A stretch of 32,564 nt of DNA from Saprospirales bacterium (lineage in GTDB: Bacteria > Bacteroidota > Bacteroidia > Chitinophagales > Saprospiraceae). Numbering within the stretch: position 1 is the first letter of the stretch; each line of letters opens with the position of its first letter. Made by a program: the position numbers and the translations under genes. The notes under the pieces were generated by a model. The model was not told the origin of the DNA, did not search any database, and was given only the letters and a program-made list of their open reading frames with translations. Positions 25,342-32,498 of this stretch are shown one piece after another. The DNA is taken from the NCBI GenBank assembly GCA_002698985.1, contig PAAY01000092.1, positions 1 through 32,564 on the forward strand, given 5' to 3'.

Positions 25342-26703
25342 ATGTCGCAAAAGAAAAAAGCCACCATCGTCGGGGCAGGCCTCGTCGGGGCCCTTTGGTC
25401 AGTGATTTTGGCCAAAAGAGGATACGAAGTTGACGTCTATGAAATGAGGCCCGATTTCAGAGAAGCCGGCTACATCGGTGGCCGTTCCATCAACCTGGCA
25501 CTGAGTGAGCGCGGCTGGAAAGCAGCCGAAATTGCGGGCATCCGCGAAGAAATAGAAAAGGTGGCCATTCCCATGCCCGGCCGCATGATCCACAACCTGG
25601 ACGGCGAAACGGTCTTTCAGCCCTATGGAGAAAAGGGACAAGCCATTTATTCTGTGTCCAGAGGTGGGCTGAACATTGCACTGGTCAACATTGCCGACAG
25701 CTTCGAACAGGTGCGCTTCCATTTCGGACAGAAATGCCAGGGCCTGGACCTCTCAACCAACGTCCTGTCATTTGAAGACATGCAAACAAAGACCTCTTAC
25801 AGCATCGAGGAGGGCCTCGTTTTCGGAACGGATGGGGCCTTTTCTGCTGTCAGAAACAGCCTCCAGCGGGTGCCGGGTTTCAACTACTGCCAACAATACC
25901 TGGAACACGGCTACAAAGAACTCTCCATCCCGGCCCGGCCTGACGGCAGCCATGCCATGCACACCAATGCCCTGCACATCTGGCCACGGGGGCAGTTCAT
26001 GCTCATCGCCCTGCCCAACCTGGACGGCAGCTTCACCTGCACTTTGTTTTTGCCCTTCAAGGGCGAAGAGTCTTTTGAAAACCTGAATGGCAAAGACCAG
26101 ATCCTGCGTTTTTTCAATAAGTATTTTCCGGATGCGGTGCCGCTGATGCCCACCCTCGTTGAAGATTTTGAAGAAAACCCGACCTCCTACCTGGCCACCA
26201 TCCGCTGCAGCCCCTGGCACTACAGGAAGCGCACCCTGCTCATCGGCGATGCCTGCCACGCCATCGTGCCGTTTTACGGTCAGGGCATGAACGCCGGTTT
26301 CGAGGACTGCACCATCCTGGACAGCCTCATGGACAAATACGATGAAGACTGGGACGCCATCATCGAGGAGTTCAACGCCAACCGCATCGAGGATGCCAAC
26401 GCCATTGCCGATCTGGCATTGATGAACTTCATCGAAATGCGTGACAAAGTGGCGGATCCGAAGTTTTTGTTGTGGAAGAAAATCGAGCAGCACCTGCACC
26501 AGAAATTCCCCGATGAATTTCAGAGCGTCTATTCCATGGTCAGTTTCAGCCACATCCCGTACAGCAAGGCGCTGGCGGAGGTGGAGGTGCACAAAAGCCT
26601 CTTTGAGAAAATCCTTTCCATCCCCAACATCGAAAATCAATGGGATGGGCCAGAAGTGGAAAGGGCCTTCCGGGAATGGAAACAGGAAAGGGACCGGGAA
26701 TGA
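25342..26703 (+). CDS. kmo: Kynurenine 3-monooxygenase
   Basis: The 453-aa FAD-dependent hydroxylase converts L-kynurenine to 3-hydroxykynurenine in tryptophan breakdown and de novo NAD synthesis. It has the dinucleotide fold ATIVGAGLVGALWSVILAKRG, the KMO hallmark GRSINLALSERGWKA, and the FAD-binding LLIGDACHAIVPFYGQGMNAG. The C-terminal region is hydrophilic here, without a clear membrane anchor. Tryptophan dioxygenase, kynurenine formamidase and kynureninase are not in the window. Its stop codon TGA (26701-26703) directly abuts the stop of convergent purA, leaving no space for a terminator. Confidence 0.95.
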   Translation: MSQKKKATIVGAGLVGALWSVILAKRGYEVDVYEMRPDFREAGYIGGRSINLALSERGWKAAEIAGIREEIEKVAIPMPGRMIHNLDGETVFQPYGEKGQAIYSVSRGGLNIALVNIADSFEQVRFHFGQKCQGLDLSTNVLSFEDMQTKTSYSIEEGLVFGTDGAFSAVRNSLQRVPGFNYCQQYLEHGYKELSIPARPDGSHAMHTNALHIWPRGQFMLIALPNLDGSFTCTLFLPFKGEESFENLNGKDQILRFFNKYFPDAVPLMPTLVEDFEENPTSYLATIRCSPWHYRKRTLLIGDACHAIVPFYGQGMNAGFEDCTILDSLMDKYDEDWDAIIEEFNANRIEDANAIADLALMNFIEMRDKVADPKFLLWKKIEQHLHQKFPDEFQSVYSMVSFSHIPYSKALAEVEVHKSLFEKILSIPNIENQWDGPEVERAFREWKQERDRE

Positions 26704-27987
26704 TCAGGCCGTAACCATATCTTTCAGAATCAGGCTTTTTCGTTCGGGGCCGGTGGAGATCATCGTCACCGGGGTGTTGAGTTCTTTTTCCAGAAATGTA
26801 ATGAAAGCCTTTGCATTGGCTGGCATGTCCTCAAAAGCACCTGCGCCCGAAAGTGGCTGGTTCCAGCCGTCGAGTTCCCTGTACACGGGCTTCACGGGCA
26901 ATCCACAGAGGTCAAACGGAAGTTCATCGCTCACATGGCCGTCGATCTCGTAGTGGGTGGCAGCATTCAGCTTTTCGAAATTGTTGAGCACGTCAATTTT
27001 GGTAACCACCAATTGGGTAACCCCATTCAACATGATGGTGTACTTCAATTGTGGCAGGTCGATCCAGCCGCAGCGGCGTGGCCGGCCCGTTGTGCTGCCG
27101 AATTCATGCCCTTCGCTGCGCAACTTATCGCCGGTTTCATCGAACAGCTCTGTGGGAAACGGGCCACTGCCTACGCGGGTGCAATAGGCCTTGGTGATAC
27201 CAATGACCTCCCCGATCCGTTGCGGAGCGACGCCCAATCCACTGCAAACACCGGCGGTGATGGTGTTTGACGAAGTGACAAAAGGATAAGTTCCGAAATC
27301 GATGTCCAGCATGGAGCCTTGTGCGCCTTCGGCCAGAATTTTCTTTCCTTCGGCCAATGCCTTGTTGATGAAGTACTCCCCGTCAACCAGCTGCAAGTTG
27401 CGGATGGTCTCCAGCGAGGCAAACCACTTTTCCTCTTCGGCGGCCAGGTCAAAATCCACATCGGGCATGCTCTTCAGCAAGCCGAGGTGTTTTTCTTTCA
27501 AGGCATTGTAGCGTTCCGCAAAATCCGGCAGAGTGATGGTGCCGATGCGCAGGCCATTGCGGCCGGTTTTGTCCATGTAGGTTGGTCCGATGCCCTTCAG
27601 GGTGGAGCCGATTTTTTCTTTGCCTTTGGCGGCTTCGGAGGCGGCGTCCAGGTAGCGGTGCGTGGGCAGGATGAGGTGCGCCTTTTTGGCCACCAGCAGG
27701 CGGTCGCGGTACTGGAATCCACTTTCGTCCAGCAGTGCCAGTTCTTTCTCGAGGGTGATGGGGTCGATCACCACTCCGTTGCCGATGAGGTTGGTGAGGC
27801 CGGGCCGGAAGATGCCCGAAGGGATGGTGTGGAGCACGAACTTCTTACCGTCGAATTTCAGGGTGTGGCCAGCGTTGGGGCCACCCTGGAACCGGGCCAC
27901 GATCTGGTAATCCTTGGCCAGGTAGTCAACAATCTTTCCTTTTCCCTCGTCGCCCCATTGGAGGCCGAGTATTACGTCTATTGCCAT
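26704..27987 (-). CDS. purA: Adenylosuccinate synthetase
   Basis: The 427-aa enzyme joins IMP and aspartate using GTP to form adenylosuccinate in AMP synthesis. Motifs: QWGDEGKGK near residues 10-18 (the GTP and IMP loop), GGPNAGHT, GIGPTYMDKTGRNGLR, GTYPFVTSSNT and TTGRPRRCGW. It lies 51 bases downstream of fur on the same strand, an arrangement recurrent in Bacteroidota. Confidence 0.97.
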   Translation of the reverse strand: MAIDVILGLQWGDEGKGKIVDYLAKDYQIVARFQGGPNAGHTLKFDGKKFVLHTIPSGIFRPGLTNLIGNGVVIDPITLEKELALLDESGFQYRDRLLVAKKAHLILPTHRYLDAASEAAKGKEKIGSTLKGIGPTYMDKTGRNGLRIGTITLPDFAERYNALKEKHLGLLKSMPDVDFDLAAEEEKWFASLETIRNLQLVDGEYFINKALAEGKKILAEGAQGSMLDIDFGTYPFVTSSNTITAGVCSGLGVAPQRIGEVIGITKAYCTRVGSGPFPTELFDETGDKLRSEGHEFGSTTGRPRRCGWIDLPQLKYTIMLNGVTQLVVTKIDVLNNFEKLNAATHYEIDGHVSDELPFDLCGLPVKPVYRELDGWNQPLSGAGAFEDMPANAKAFITFLEKELNTPVTMISTGPERKSLILKDMVTA

Positions 27988-28038
27988 GAGTTTTTCTTGG
28001 TGGATTCAGTTTCAGATCTGCCTCAAAAGCACAGAAAA

Positions 28039-28512
28039 TCAGGATTCTTCGGGTTTTCGGTCGCAGGCTCCGTTGCACTTTCCGTACAGGTTGAGGGAGT
28101 GGTGGGTGACTTTGAACTTCAGAAGTTCACCCATGGTGTCTTTGATTTGCTGGATTCTGGGGTCACAAAATTCGAATACTTTTCCGCAATCGGCACAGAT
28201 CAGGTGGTCGTGCTGTTTGAAACCGTAAGACTTTTCGTAAAGCGCCAGGTTCTTGCCAAACTGGTGCCGTTTCACCAGGTCGCAACTGACCAGCAGGTCC
28301 AGGGTGTTGTACACGGTGGCACGGCTCACCCGGTAGTTTTGATTTTTCATGTGGATGTAAAGCGCCTCTGCGTCGAAATGGTCATTCCGACGGTAAATTT
28401 CCTGAAGGATGGCAAAACGCTCCGGGGTCTTGCGAAACTGGTTGGCTTCCAGGTGCTCCGCAAATTTGCGTTTTACTTCTTCAATCAGCGCTTCATCATT
28501 GCGAGCGGTCAT
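28039..28512 (-). CDS. fur: Fur family transcriptional regulator
   Basis: The 157-aa metal-responsive repressor has an N-terminal winged helix (TPERFAILQEIYRRNDHFDAEALY, then RVSRATVYNTLDLLVSCDLV as the recognition region) and a C-terminal dimerisation domain. Metal-site residues seen include HF in NDHFDAE, HDHLICADCGKV with a CxxC pair, and a final CNGAC pair, so a four-cysteine structural zinc site is likely. Whether it senses iron, zinc or peroxide cannot be told from the sequence. A candidate promoter lies 29-36 bases before the start codon, and purA follows. Confidence 0.95.
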   Translation of the reverse strand: MTARNDEALIEEVKRKFAEHLEANQFRKTPERFAILQEIYRRNDHFDAEALYIHMKNQNYRVSRATVYNTLDLLVSCDLVKRHQFGKNLALYEKSYGFKQHDHLICADCGKVFEFCDPRIQQIKDTMGELLKFKVTHHSLNLYGKCNGACDRKPEES

Positions 28513-28540
28513 GGTTGACTGATTTGCCTTTTAGAGAAAG

Positions 28541-28548
28541 CAAAAGTA
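28541..28548 (-). promoter_or_regulatory. -7 element of the fur-purA promoter
   Basis: On the minus strand this reads TACTTTTG, a perfect TAnnTTTG. The -33 region is not well matched. Transcription would begin near 28534 with a short leader of about 20 bases. Confidence 0.5.
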
Positions 28549-28627
28549 GCTAAAACCTGCACCACAGCCACCGGATTTTTATCATGTCTGATGGCCCTGA
28601 AGATTCCGCTGTCGCTCAAACTTCGAT

Positions 28628-28635
28628 TACTTTGC
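28628..28635 (+). promoter_or_regulatory. Possible -7 element of rnpA
   Basis: TACTTTGC is one base off TAnnTTTG and lies 23 bases before the rnpA start. The -33 region is not evident. Confidence 0.3.
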
Positions 28636-28657
28636 TCTTCTCAATGATTCAAACCAG

Positions 28658-29053
28658 ATGACCAGCTTCAGATTTTATCCGCATGAACGCCTGAAAGGCA
28701 AGCGCCTGATCAAGCGCCTGTTTGAGGAGGGCCGTTCCAAAGGAATGTATCCGCTGCGCTTTGTGTGGGTGCACACGCCTGAAAGGATGGGATCGGCTCC
28801 CGTCAGGGTGGCCTTTGGTGTTTCCCGAAGGAATTTCAAATTGGCGGTACAACGCAACAAGATCAAACGCCGAATGCGTGAAGCCTGGCGGCTGCACAAG
28901 CATGAACTGTATGAAAAACTGAATGCCATGGAAGGGCAAATGGCCCTGATGATCATTTATACCGGTAATGAGGAAAAGGGCTTTGCTGAAATCGAAAAAT
29001 CCGTCAAAAGGGCTATCCGCAAACTGCCGGAATTATGGCTTGCCAACTCCTGA
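28658..29053 (+). CDS. rnpA: Ribonuclease P protein component
   Basis: The 131-aa basic protein assists the RNase P RNA in 5' maturation of tRNAs. The family motif region AVQRNKIKRRMREAWR is intact, preceded by VRVAFGVSRRNFK and the N-terminal FYPHERLKGKRLIKRLFEEG. rpmH (L34), its usual upstream partner in many bacteria, is not adjacent; fur lies divergently instead. A gene for a small exported protein follows after 40 bases. Confidence 0.95.
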   Translation: MTSFRFYPHERLKGKRLIKRLFEEGRSKGMYPLRFVWVHTPERMGSAPVRVAFGVSRRNFKLAVQRNKIKRRMREAWRLHKHELYEKLNAMEGQMALMIIYTGNEEKGFAEIEKSVKRAIRKLPELWLANS

Positions 29054-29093
29054 ACCAATTTTCGGCACTCTAAACCTGCACCCTGACCCCACA

Positions 29094-29624
29094 ATGAATA
29101 CCCGTATGAAACCAGTTATTGCCGCCATGCTTCTTTTAGCCTGTACCAGTCTGTTTGGACAGGACAAATACCTCCAACTGGAAAAAGTCCGGACCCTCAA
29201 ATTTGTGAAATACTACCCCGGTGACGAGATCACCTTTCAGCTCAACAACGGCCTCTGGTACACCCGCGTCATCGAAGACGTAAATTACGAATCGAAAGCG
29301 CTCATCTTTTCCGACAACCAGGTTCAGATTGACAGCATCGTGGCGGTGCGTTCTTTCAAGCCACAAAAGTGGTCCCGACCCATCGGTAACCAGCTCTACA
29401 ATTTCGCCATTGCCTGGACGGGGTTTGCCCTGGTTGCCGGCCTCGTTGACGACGACGACAGCTACTCCTCCGGTGACGTGGCAGTGGCAGCCTCAAGTGC
29501 CGGCCTCGGCTTTACCCTCCAAAAACTTTTCAAAAAGCGAACCTACCGCCTGAAACGGGATGCAGACGGGCAATACACCAAATGGCGCATCCGGGCCATG
29601 GACCTGCGGCTGAGGACGAATTGA
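29094..29624 (+). CDS. Hypothetical exported protein
   Basis: The 176-aa product has an N-terminal signal (MKPVIAAMLLLACTSLFGQ) and no family I can name. After the signal comes a segment likely to be beta-rich (YLQLEKVRTLKFVKYYPGDEITFQLNN...), a hydrophobic stretch around LYNFAIAWTGFALVAGL followed by DDDD, and a basic C-terminus. The mix suggests a periplasmic or membrane-associated protein. ATG at 29094 or 29106 are both possible. It lies 40 bases after rnpA and is followed by a tandem tract and a terminator. Confidence 0.75.
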   Translation: MNTRMKPVIAAMLLLACTSLFGQDKYLQLEKVRTLKFVKYYPGDEITFQLNNGLWYTRVIEDVNYESKALIFSDNQVQIDSIVAVRSFKPQKWSRPIGNQLYNFAIAWTGFALVAGLVDDDDSYSSGDVAVAASSAGLGFTLQKLFKKRTYRLKRDADGQYTKWRIRAMDLRLRTN

Positions 29625-29635
29625 AATGTAAAATG

Positions 29636-29681
29636 TTGGGAGGGGTTGAGAGGAGTTGAGAGGGGTTGAGAGGGGTTTAGG
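29636..29681 (+). repeat. 10-bp-period GGGGTTGAGA tract
   Basis: Four units of GGGGTTGAGA with one-base variants start 12 bases after the stop codon of the exported-protein gene. It is G-rich on the transcribed gene's coding strand, like the tract after cinA. Confidence 0.8.
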
Positions 29682-29741
29682 AGACCCAAAGCATCAAGTT
29701 CATTGAGGTGGTGATTCCGGTTACCAGACCGCACGAGGAAC

Positions 29742-29777
29742 AAAAAGCCGATGGCGAAAGATCGTCATCGGCTTTTT
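29742..29777 (+). terminator. Bidirectional terminator
   Basis: AAAAAGCCGATG (29742-29753) is the exact complement of CATCGGCTTTTT (29766-29777) around a 12-base loop with further CG pairing. The A-run and T-run let it act for the + strand gene and for the convergent DUF937 gene. Confidence 0.88.
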
Positions 29778-29797
29778 AATAAGGTGGCGGCTAAGAT

Positions 29798-30427
29798 TTA
29801 CTTTCTGCCAAATAAACGGCTAAAAAGTCCTTTGCCAACCATTCCGGCCACGTCGTCGAGGGCGCTGCCGTCACCATCTTTGTCCAGGAAGCTGGTGGCC
29901 ATGTCGATAAAGCTATTGCCTGAGCTTTTCTGCTGGCTCACGGTGTTGGTGAGCAGGCCGGCCAGCCCACCCATGTCGAGGCCCTGCTCGCGCTTTTGTT
30001 TTCCGAGCAGGCCCATCACTACGGGTGCCATGCGTGACATCAGGTCCATCACTTTGGAAGAATCCAATCCGGTTTGTTGACTGAGCATGGACGCAGCGTC
30101 GTTTTGCTTGTCGCCCAGCAGGTGTTTCAAAATGCCCTGACCGTTGAGGGCACGCTGCTGTTCGGGCTTCGGCTGAAGGTTGCCGGTAAGGTAGTCCTGC
30201 AGGTTGTCGAGTATGCTGCCGTCGTGGTCGCGCTCGATGGCGTTGTACAAGCCTGCAGCGCGTTCGGGAGTGGCAGCATTCTTTGCCAGCGCACTCACCA
30301 GCGTTGACACCACACCGTTGACGGCGGTTGAAGCCTGCTGGCGGTCGTTGACACCAAGTTGATTGGAAAGCTGGCCAACGAGGTTGTCATCCAACTGGCT
30401 TTGAATAAGGTCGAGAAGATTAGACAT
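29798..30427 (-). CDS. DUF937 domain protein
   Basis: The 209-aa protein opens with NLLDLIQSQLDDNLVGQLSNQLGV and has two regions of similar helical design (QASTAVNGVVSTLVSALAKNA and SSKVMDLMSRMAPVVMGLLGKQ), as in DUF937/YidB-like proteins. A DKDGDGSALDD loop near the C-terminus resembles a calcium-binding EF-hand-type loop. There is no signal peptide. Function is unknown. Its candidate promoter lies at the edge of an 8-bp tandem repeat. Confidence 0.88.
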   Translation of the reverse strand: MSNLLDLIQSQLDDNLVGQLSNQLGVNDRQQASTAVNGVVSTLVSALAKNAATPERAAGLYNAIERDHDGSILDNLQDYLTGNLQPKPEQQRALNGQGILKHLLGDKQNDAASMLSQQTGLDSSKVMDLMSRMAPVVMGLLGKQKREQGLDMGGLAGLLTNTVSQQKSSGNSFIDMATSFLDKDGDGSALDDVAGMVGKGLFSRLFGRK

Positions 30428-30568
30428 TGTAAAAAATTTGAAAGGTCAGCAACTAAATTTCTGGAATCCGTTGCCAGACATTTAAAAGAATAAAAGAAAC
30501 AAATGTGGATAAATGCTCCCTTGAGACGCAAGGATTTGAAAAAGTTACACCCTGTGGAAGCACTTCGC

Positions 30569-30576
30569 CAAATATA
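30569..30576 (-). promoter_or_regulatory. Candidate -7 element of the DUF937 gene
   Basis: On the minus strand this reads TATATTTG, a perfect TAnnTTTG. The sequence where the -33 element should be is the 8-bp tandem repeat beginning at 30582. A start near 30562 leaves a leader of about 135 bases. Confidence 0.45.
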
Positions 30577-30581
30577 ATGAA

Positions 30582-30645
30582 GATTTGAGGATTTGAAGAT
30601 TTGAGGATTTGAGGATGTGAGGATTTGAGGATGTGAGGATTGAGG
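30582..30645 (+). repeat. 8-bp tandem repeat, about eight units of GATTTGAG
   Basis: Consecutive GATTTGAG units (variants GATTTGAA and GATGTGAG) run with an exact 8-base period and end at the left terminus of MITE-like copy C. The tract lies directly upstream of the candidate DUF937 promoter. Confidence 0.85.
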
Positions 30646-30859
30646 GCACTGCAAAAAGTGTTAGTCCAGTCGGAAGATGTTGTTCTTTCTGAACAAAGGT
30701 CGGACAGAGTCCGACTAGATGGGGTCCCGGACGTCCCGAAAAATTTCGGGAGGAACCAGCGTGTTTGCTGGTGTTTGTTGGCGCCGGACTCCGTCCGGCA
30801 GATAAATGGTTGAAATTCCCAATGGAATTAGTCAATCGGACTTTTTGCAGTGCGCTCAG
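30640..30859 (-). mobile_element. MITE-like multi-hairpin element, copy C
   Basis: The 220-bp element is bounded by GCACTGCAAAAAGTG on the left and CTTTTTGCAGTGCGCTCAG on the right. Hairpins are at 30699-30715, 30734-30751, 30755-30772 and 30783-30799. The arms are the reverse complement of copy B (23933-24169), with the right arm nearly identical over about 65 bases. The central part, from ACGTCCCG through the CCAGC/GCTGG hairpin, runs in the same direction as in copy B. No open frame is seen. Confidence 0.78.
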
Positions 30860-30913
30860 GATTTGATAGCACTGCAAAAGTCAAATTGTTGATGCAGATG
30901 TTTTTTTGCTCAA

Positions 30914-31104
30914 TTAAGAGCCTGTTTAAATCCCCATTATTTGGCTGCAAGCGGCCTATTTTATCCTGCACTTCGTTAAATTTTTCCAGATAGCTATCGG
31001 GAAATTACCCGTATCTCCCGACATTAAAGGGGACAAAATTTGTCTCGTTCAGAATAAAATTTGCTCACTTTCGCTCAAGCATGAAAATCTAAACAGGCTC
31101 TTAA
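30914..31104 (+). mobile_element. 191-bp MITE-like element with 15-bp perfect inverted ends
   Basis: TTAAGAGCCTGTTTA (30914-30928) is the exact reverse complement of 31090-31104. If TTAA is a 4-bp target duplication, the element's own ends are GAGCCTGTTTA. The interior has no credible frame. The right half is repeated at 1-94. No transposase with matching ends is in the window; mobilisation in trans is an inference. Confidence 0.75.
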
Positions 31105-31274
31105 GCTGTGGGATAAAAGTCCGGACATTGCAGTTCCTGCCGCAATGCCGATAGCGATGCGGCATCTGCACGGGGCTCAGTTCCTCGATTCCTCAAATCC
31201 TCGATTTCTCAAAACAAAACATTATACATTTTTCAAATAAGTTTTACCTTGCGAGTCCTAATTGAAAAACACGA
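31105..31274. other. Gap before the HD-PycTM gene with a hairpin, repeats and a weak promoter
   Basis: The gap holds a hairpin, ATGCCG/CGGCAT (about 31145-31165), related to the large hairpin at 5741-5799. CTCAGTTCCTCGATTCCTCAAATCC-type repeats follow (about 31176-31213). TACCTTG at 31245-31251 could be a weak -7 element about 24 bases before the start codon. Confidence 0.4.
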
Positions 31275-32498
31275 ATGAACCAGCACTCTTCCTCCTCAGG
31301 ATCTTTGCCTTCCCAGACCGATATCGTTGCCTTGGCAAAGCAGTACGTCCTCAACCTCTTCAACCAGAAGAACAACTCCAGGTTGGTGTACCACACCTAC
31401 AAACAAACCACCGAAATAGCCCGGATGGTAAACGTCATTGCCGAAGCGGTAGGTGCTCCCCGTTCCGACTGGGAGACGGCCGAATTGGCTGCATGGTTTG
31501 TGAATGTTGGCTACCTGCTCAATTACAAACGCCCGGAGCAAAAAGGCATGGAGGTGGCTGATAAATTCCTCAGCGCCCATCAGTATCCTGAGAAAAGAAA
31601 GAAAGATTTTCTGGACACCTTGAAAGAGGTGCTGCAGCGCAAACCCGCCGAAAGCGGCCCGGCACAACTGCTTTCCGACGCCATGAATGCCGTGGAATTC
31701 GGCGCTGACTTCTTTCAGAATGCCCCGCACCTGCAGGCAGAACGGGAACTGTTGCTCAAATTGCATTACAGTACGGAAGAATGGGACCAGTACCTGTTGC
31801 AGCAGCTCATGGATGTGCGATTTTTCTCTGCTTACGCCAAAGTCCACTGCGAACCGTTGGCAGCCAGCCATCTGGTGCAGCTGAAAGAAAAAATTGAGAG
31901 CCAGAAAAAAGCCAACAAAAAGCAGTTTGAGGAACGAAAGAAAAAAGAAGAAGACACCCAGACTGCCAATGGCAAGGAGGTCTCACCCGCCTCTTTCTGG
32001 GCCATCAACTACCACAACCACCTGCGCCTGTCCACCCTGGCCGATAATAAGGCCCATGTAATGATCGGTGTCAACGCCATGTTGATTGCCCTGCTCATCG
32101 GCATGGCCCTCTACTCAGACGCCACCGACAACAAGCCCGCCCTGCTCATGCCCGCTTTTCTTTTCGTCGCAACGGGCATGGGGTCACTGATCTGTGCCGT
32201 ACTGGCCGTTAAGCCACGCGTCACCTCCGTGGTGCAGGAAGCCACCCCCCTGGACGAGGCCAAACGCAACATCATGTTCTTCGGAAATTTCGTCGCAATG
32301 GAACCCGAAAAGTTTGAACAACTCCTCCGTGAGGTGATGAAAGACAAAGCCCTGCTCCAACACAATTTCATTTCCGACCTCTACCACCTCGGTAAAGTGC
32401 TCGACGAAAAGTACCGCTATCTTTCCTATTGCTACACCCTCTTCCTTTTCGGTTTCGCCGCCTCCGTGCTGGCTTTTCTGGTGGTGCTGGTGGCCTGA
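31275..32498 (+). CDS. Degenerate HD-domain protein with C-terminal Pycsar-effector (PycTM-like) membrane domain
   Basis: The 407-aa protein has an N-terminal HD-type helical domain (about residues 15-185): H40 in RLVYHTYKQT is kept, but the HD pair expected in AAxxHDxGY is V76-N77 in LAAWFVNVGYLLNY. The later D135 in LLSDAMNAVEFG may remain. A charged linker (about 203-230) leads to a PycTM/DUF5706-like domain beginning NYHNHLRLSTLADNKAHVMIGVN. Membrane segments lie at about 262-280, 290-312 and 383-406. PycTM domains are membrane-disrupting effectors in Pycsar phage defence, triggered by cCMP or cUMP; HD-PycTM fusions are frequent in Bacteroidota with unproven roles. No cyclase is seen in the window; the downstream side is cut off. 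Confidence 0.82.
   Translation: MNQHSSSSGSLPSQTDIVALAKQYVLNLFNQKNNSRLVYHTYKQTTEIARMVNVIAEAVGAPRSDWETAELAAWFVNVGYLLNYKRPEQKGMEVADKFLSAHQYPEKRKKDFLDTLKEVLQRKPAESGPAQLLSDAMNAVEFGADFFQNAPHLQAERELLLKLHYSTEEWDQYLLQQLMDVRFFSAYAKVHCEPLAASHLVQLKEKIESQKKANKKQFEERKKKEEDTQTANGKEVSPASFWAINYHNHLRLSTLADNKAHVMIGVNAMLIALLIGMALYSDATDNKPALLMPAFLFVATGMGSLICAVLAVKPRVTSVVQEATPLDEAKRNIMFFGNFVAMEPEKFEQLLREVMKDKALLQHNFISDLYHLGKVLDEKYRYLSYCYTLFLFGFAASVLAFLVVLVA

Noticed and set aside
25768-26640. Long - strand open frame (290 codons)
   Set aside because: It is antisense to kmo, with no family resemblance.
27319-28518. Long + strand open frame (399 codons)
   Set aside because: It spans antisense to both purA and fur, including their intergenic gap. 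Both real genes are intact.
1-31104. Composite transposon bounded by the two same-orientation MITE copies
   Set aside because: The copies are non-coding, about 31 kb apart and enclose only housekeeping genes in conserved Bacteroidota order. They are best seen as independent insertions.
31275-32498. Complete Pycsar defence system
   Set aside because: Only an effector-like protein is present. No nucleotide cyclase is encoded in the window, so a full system cannot be claimed.
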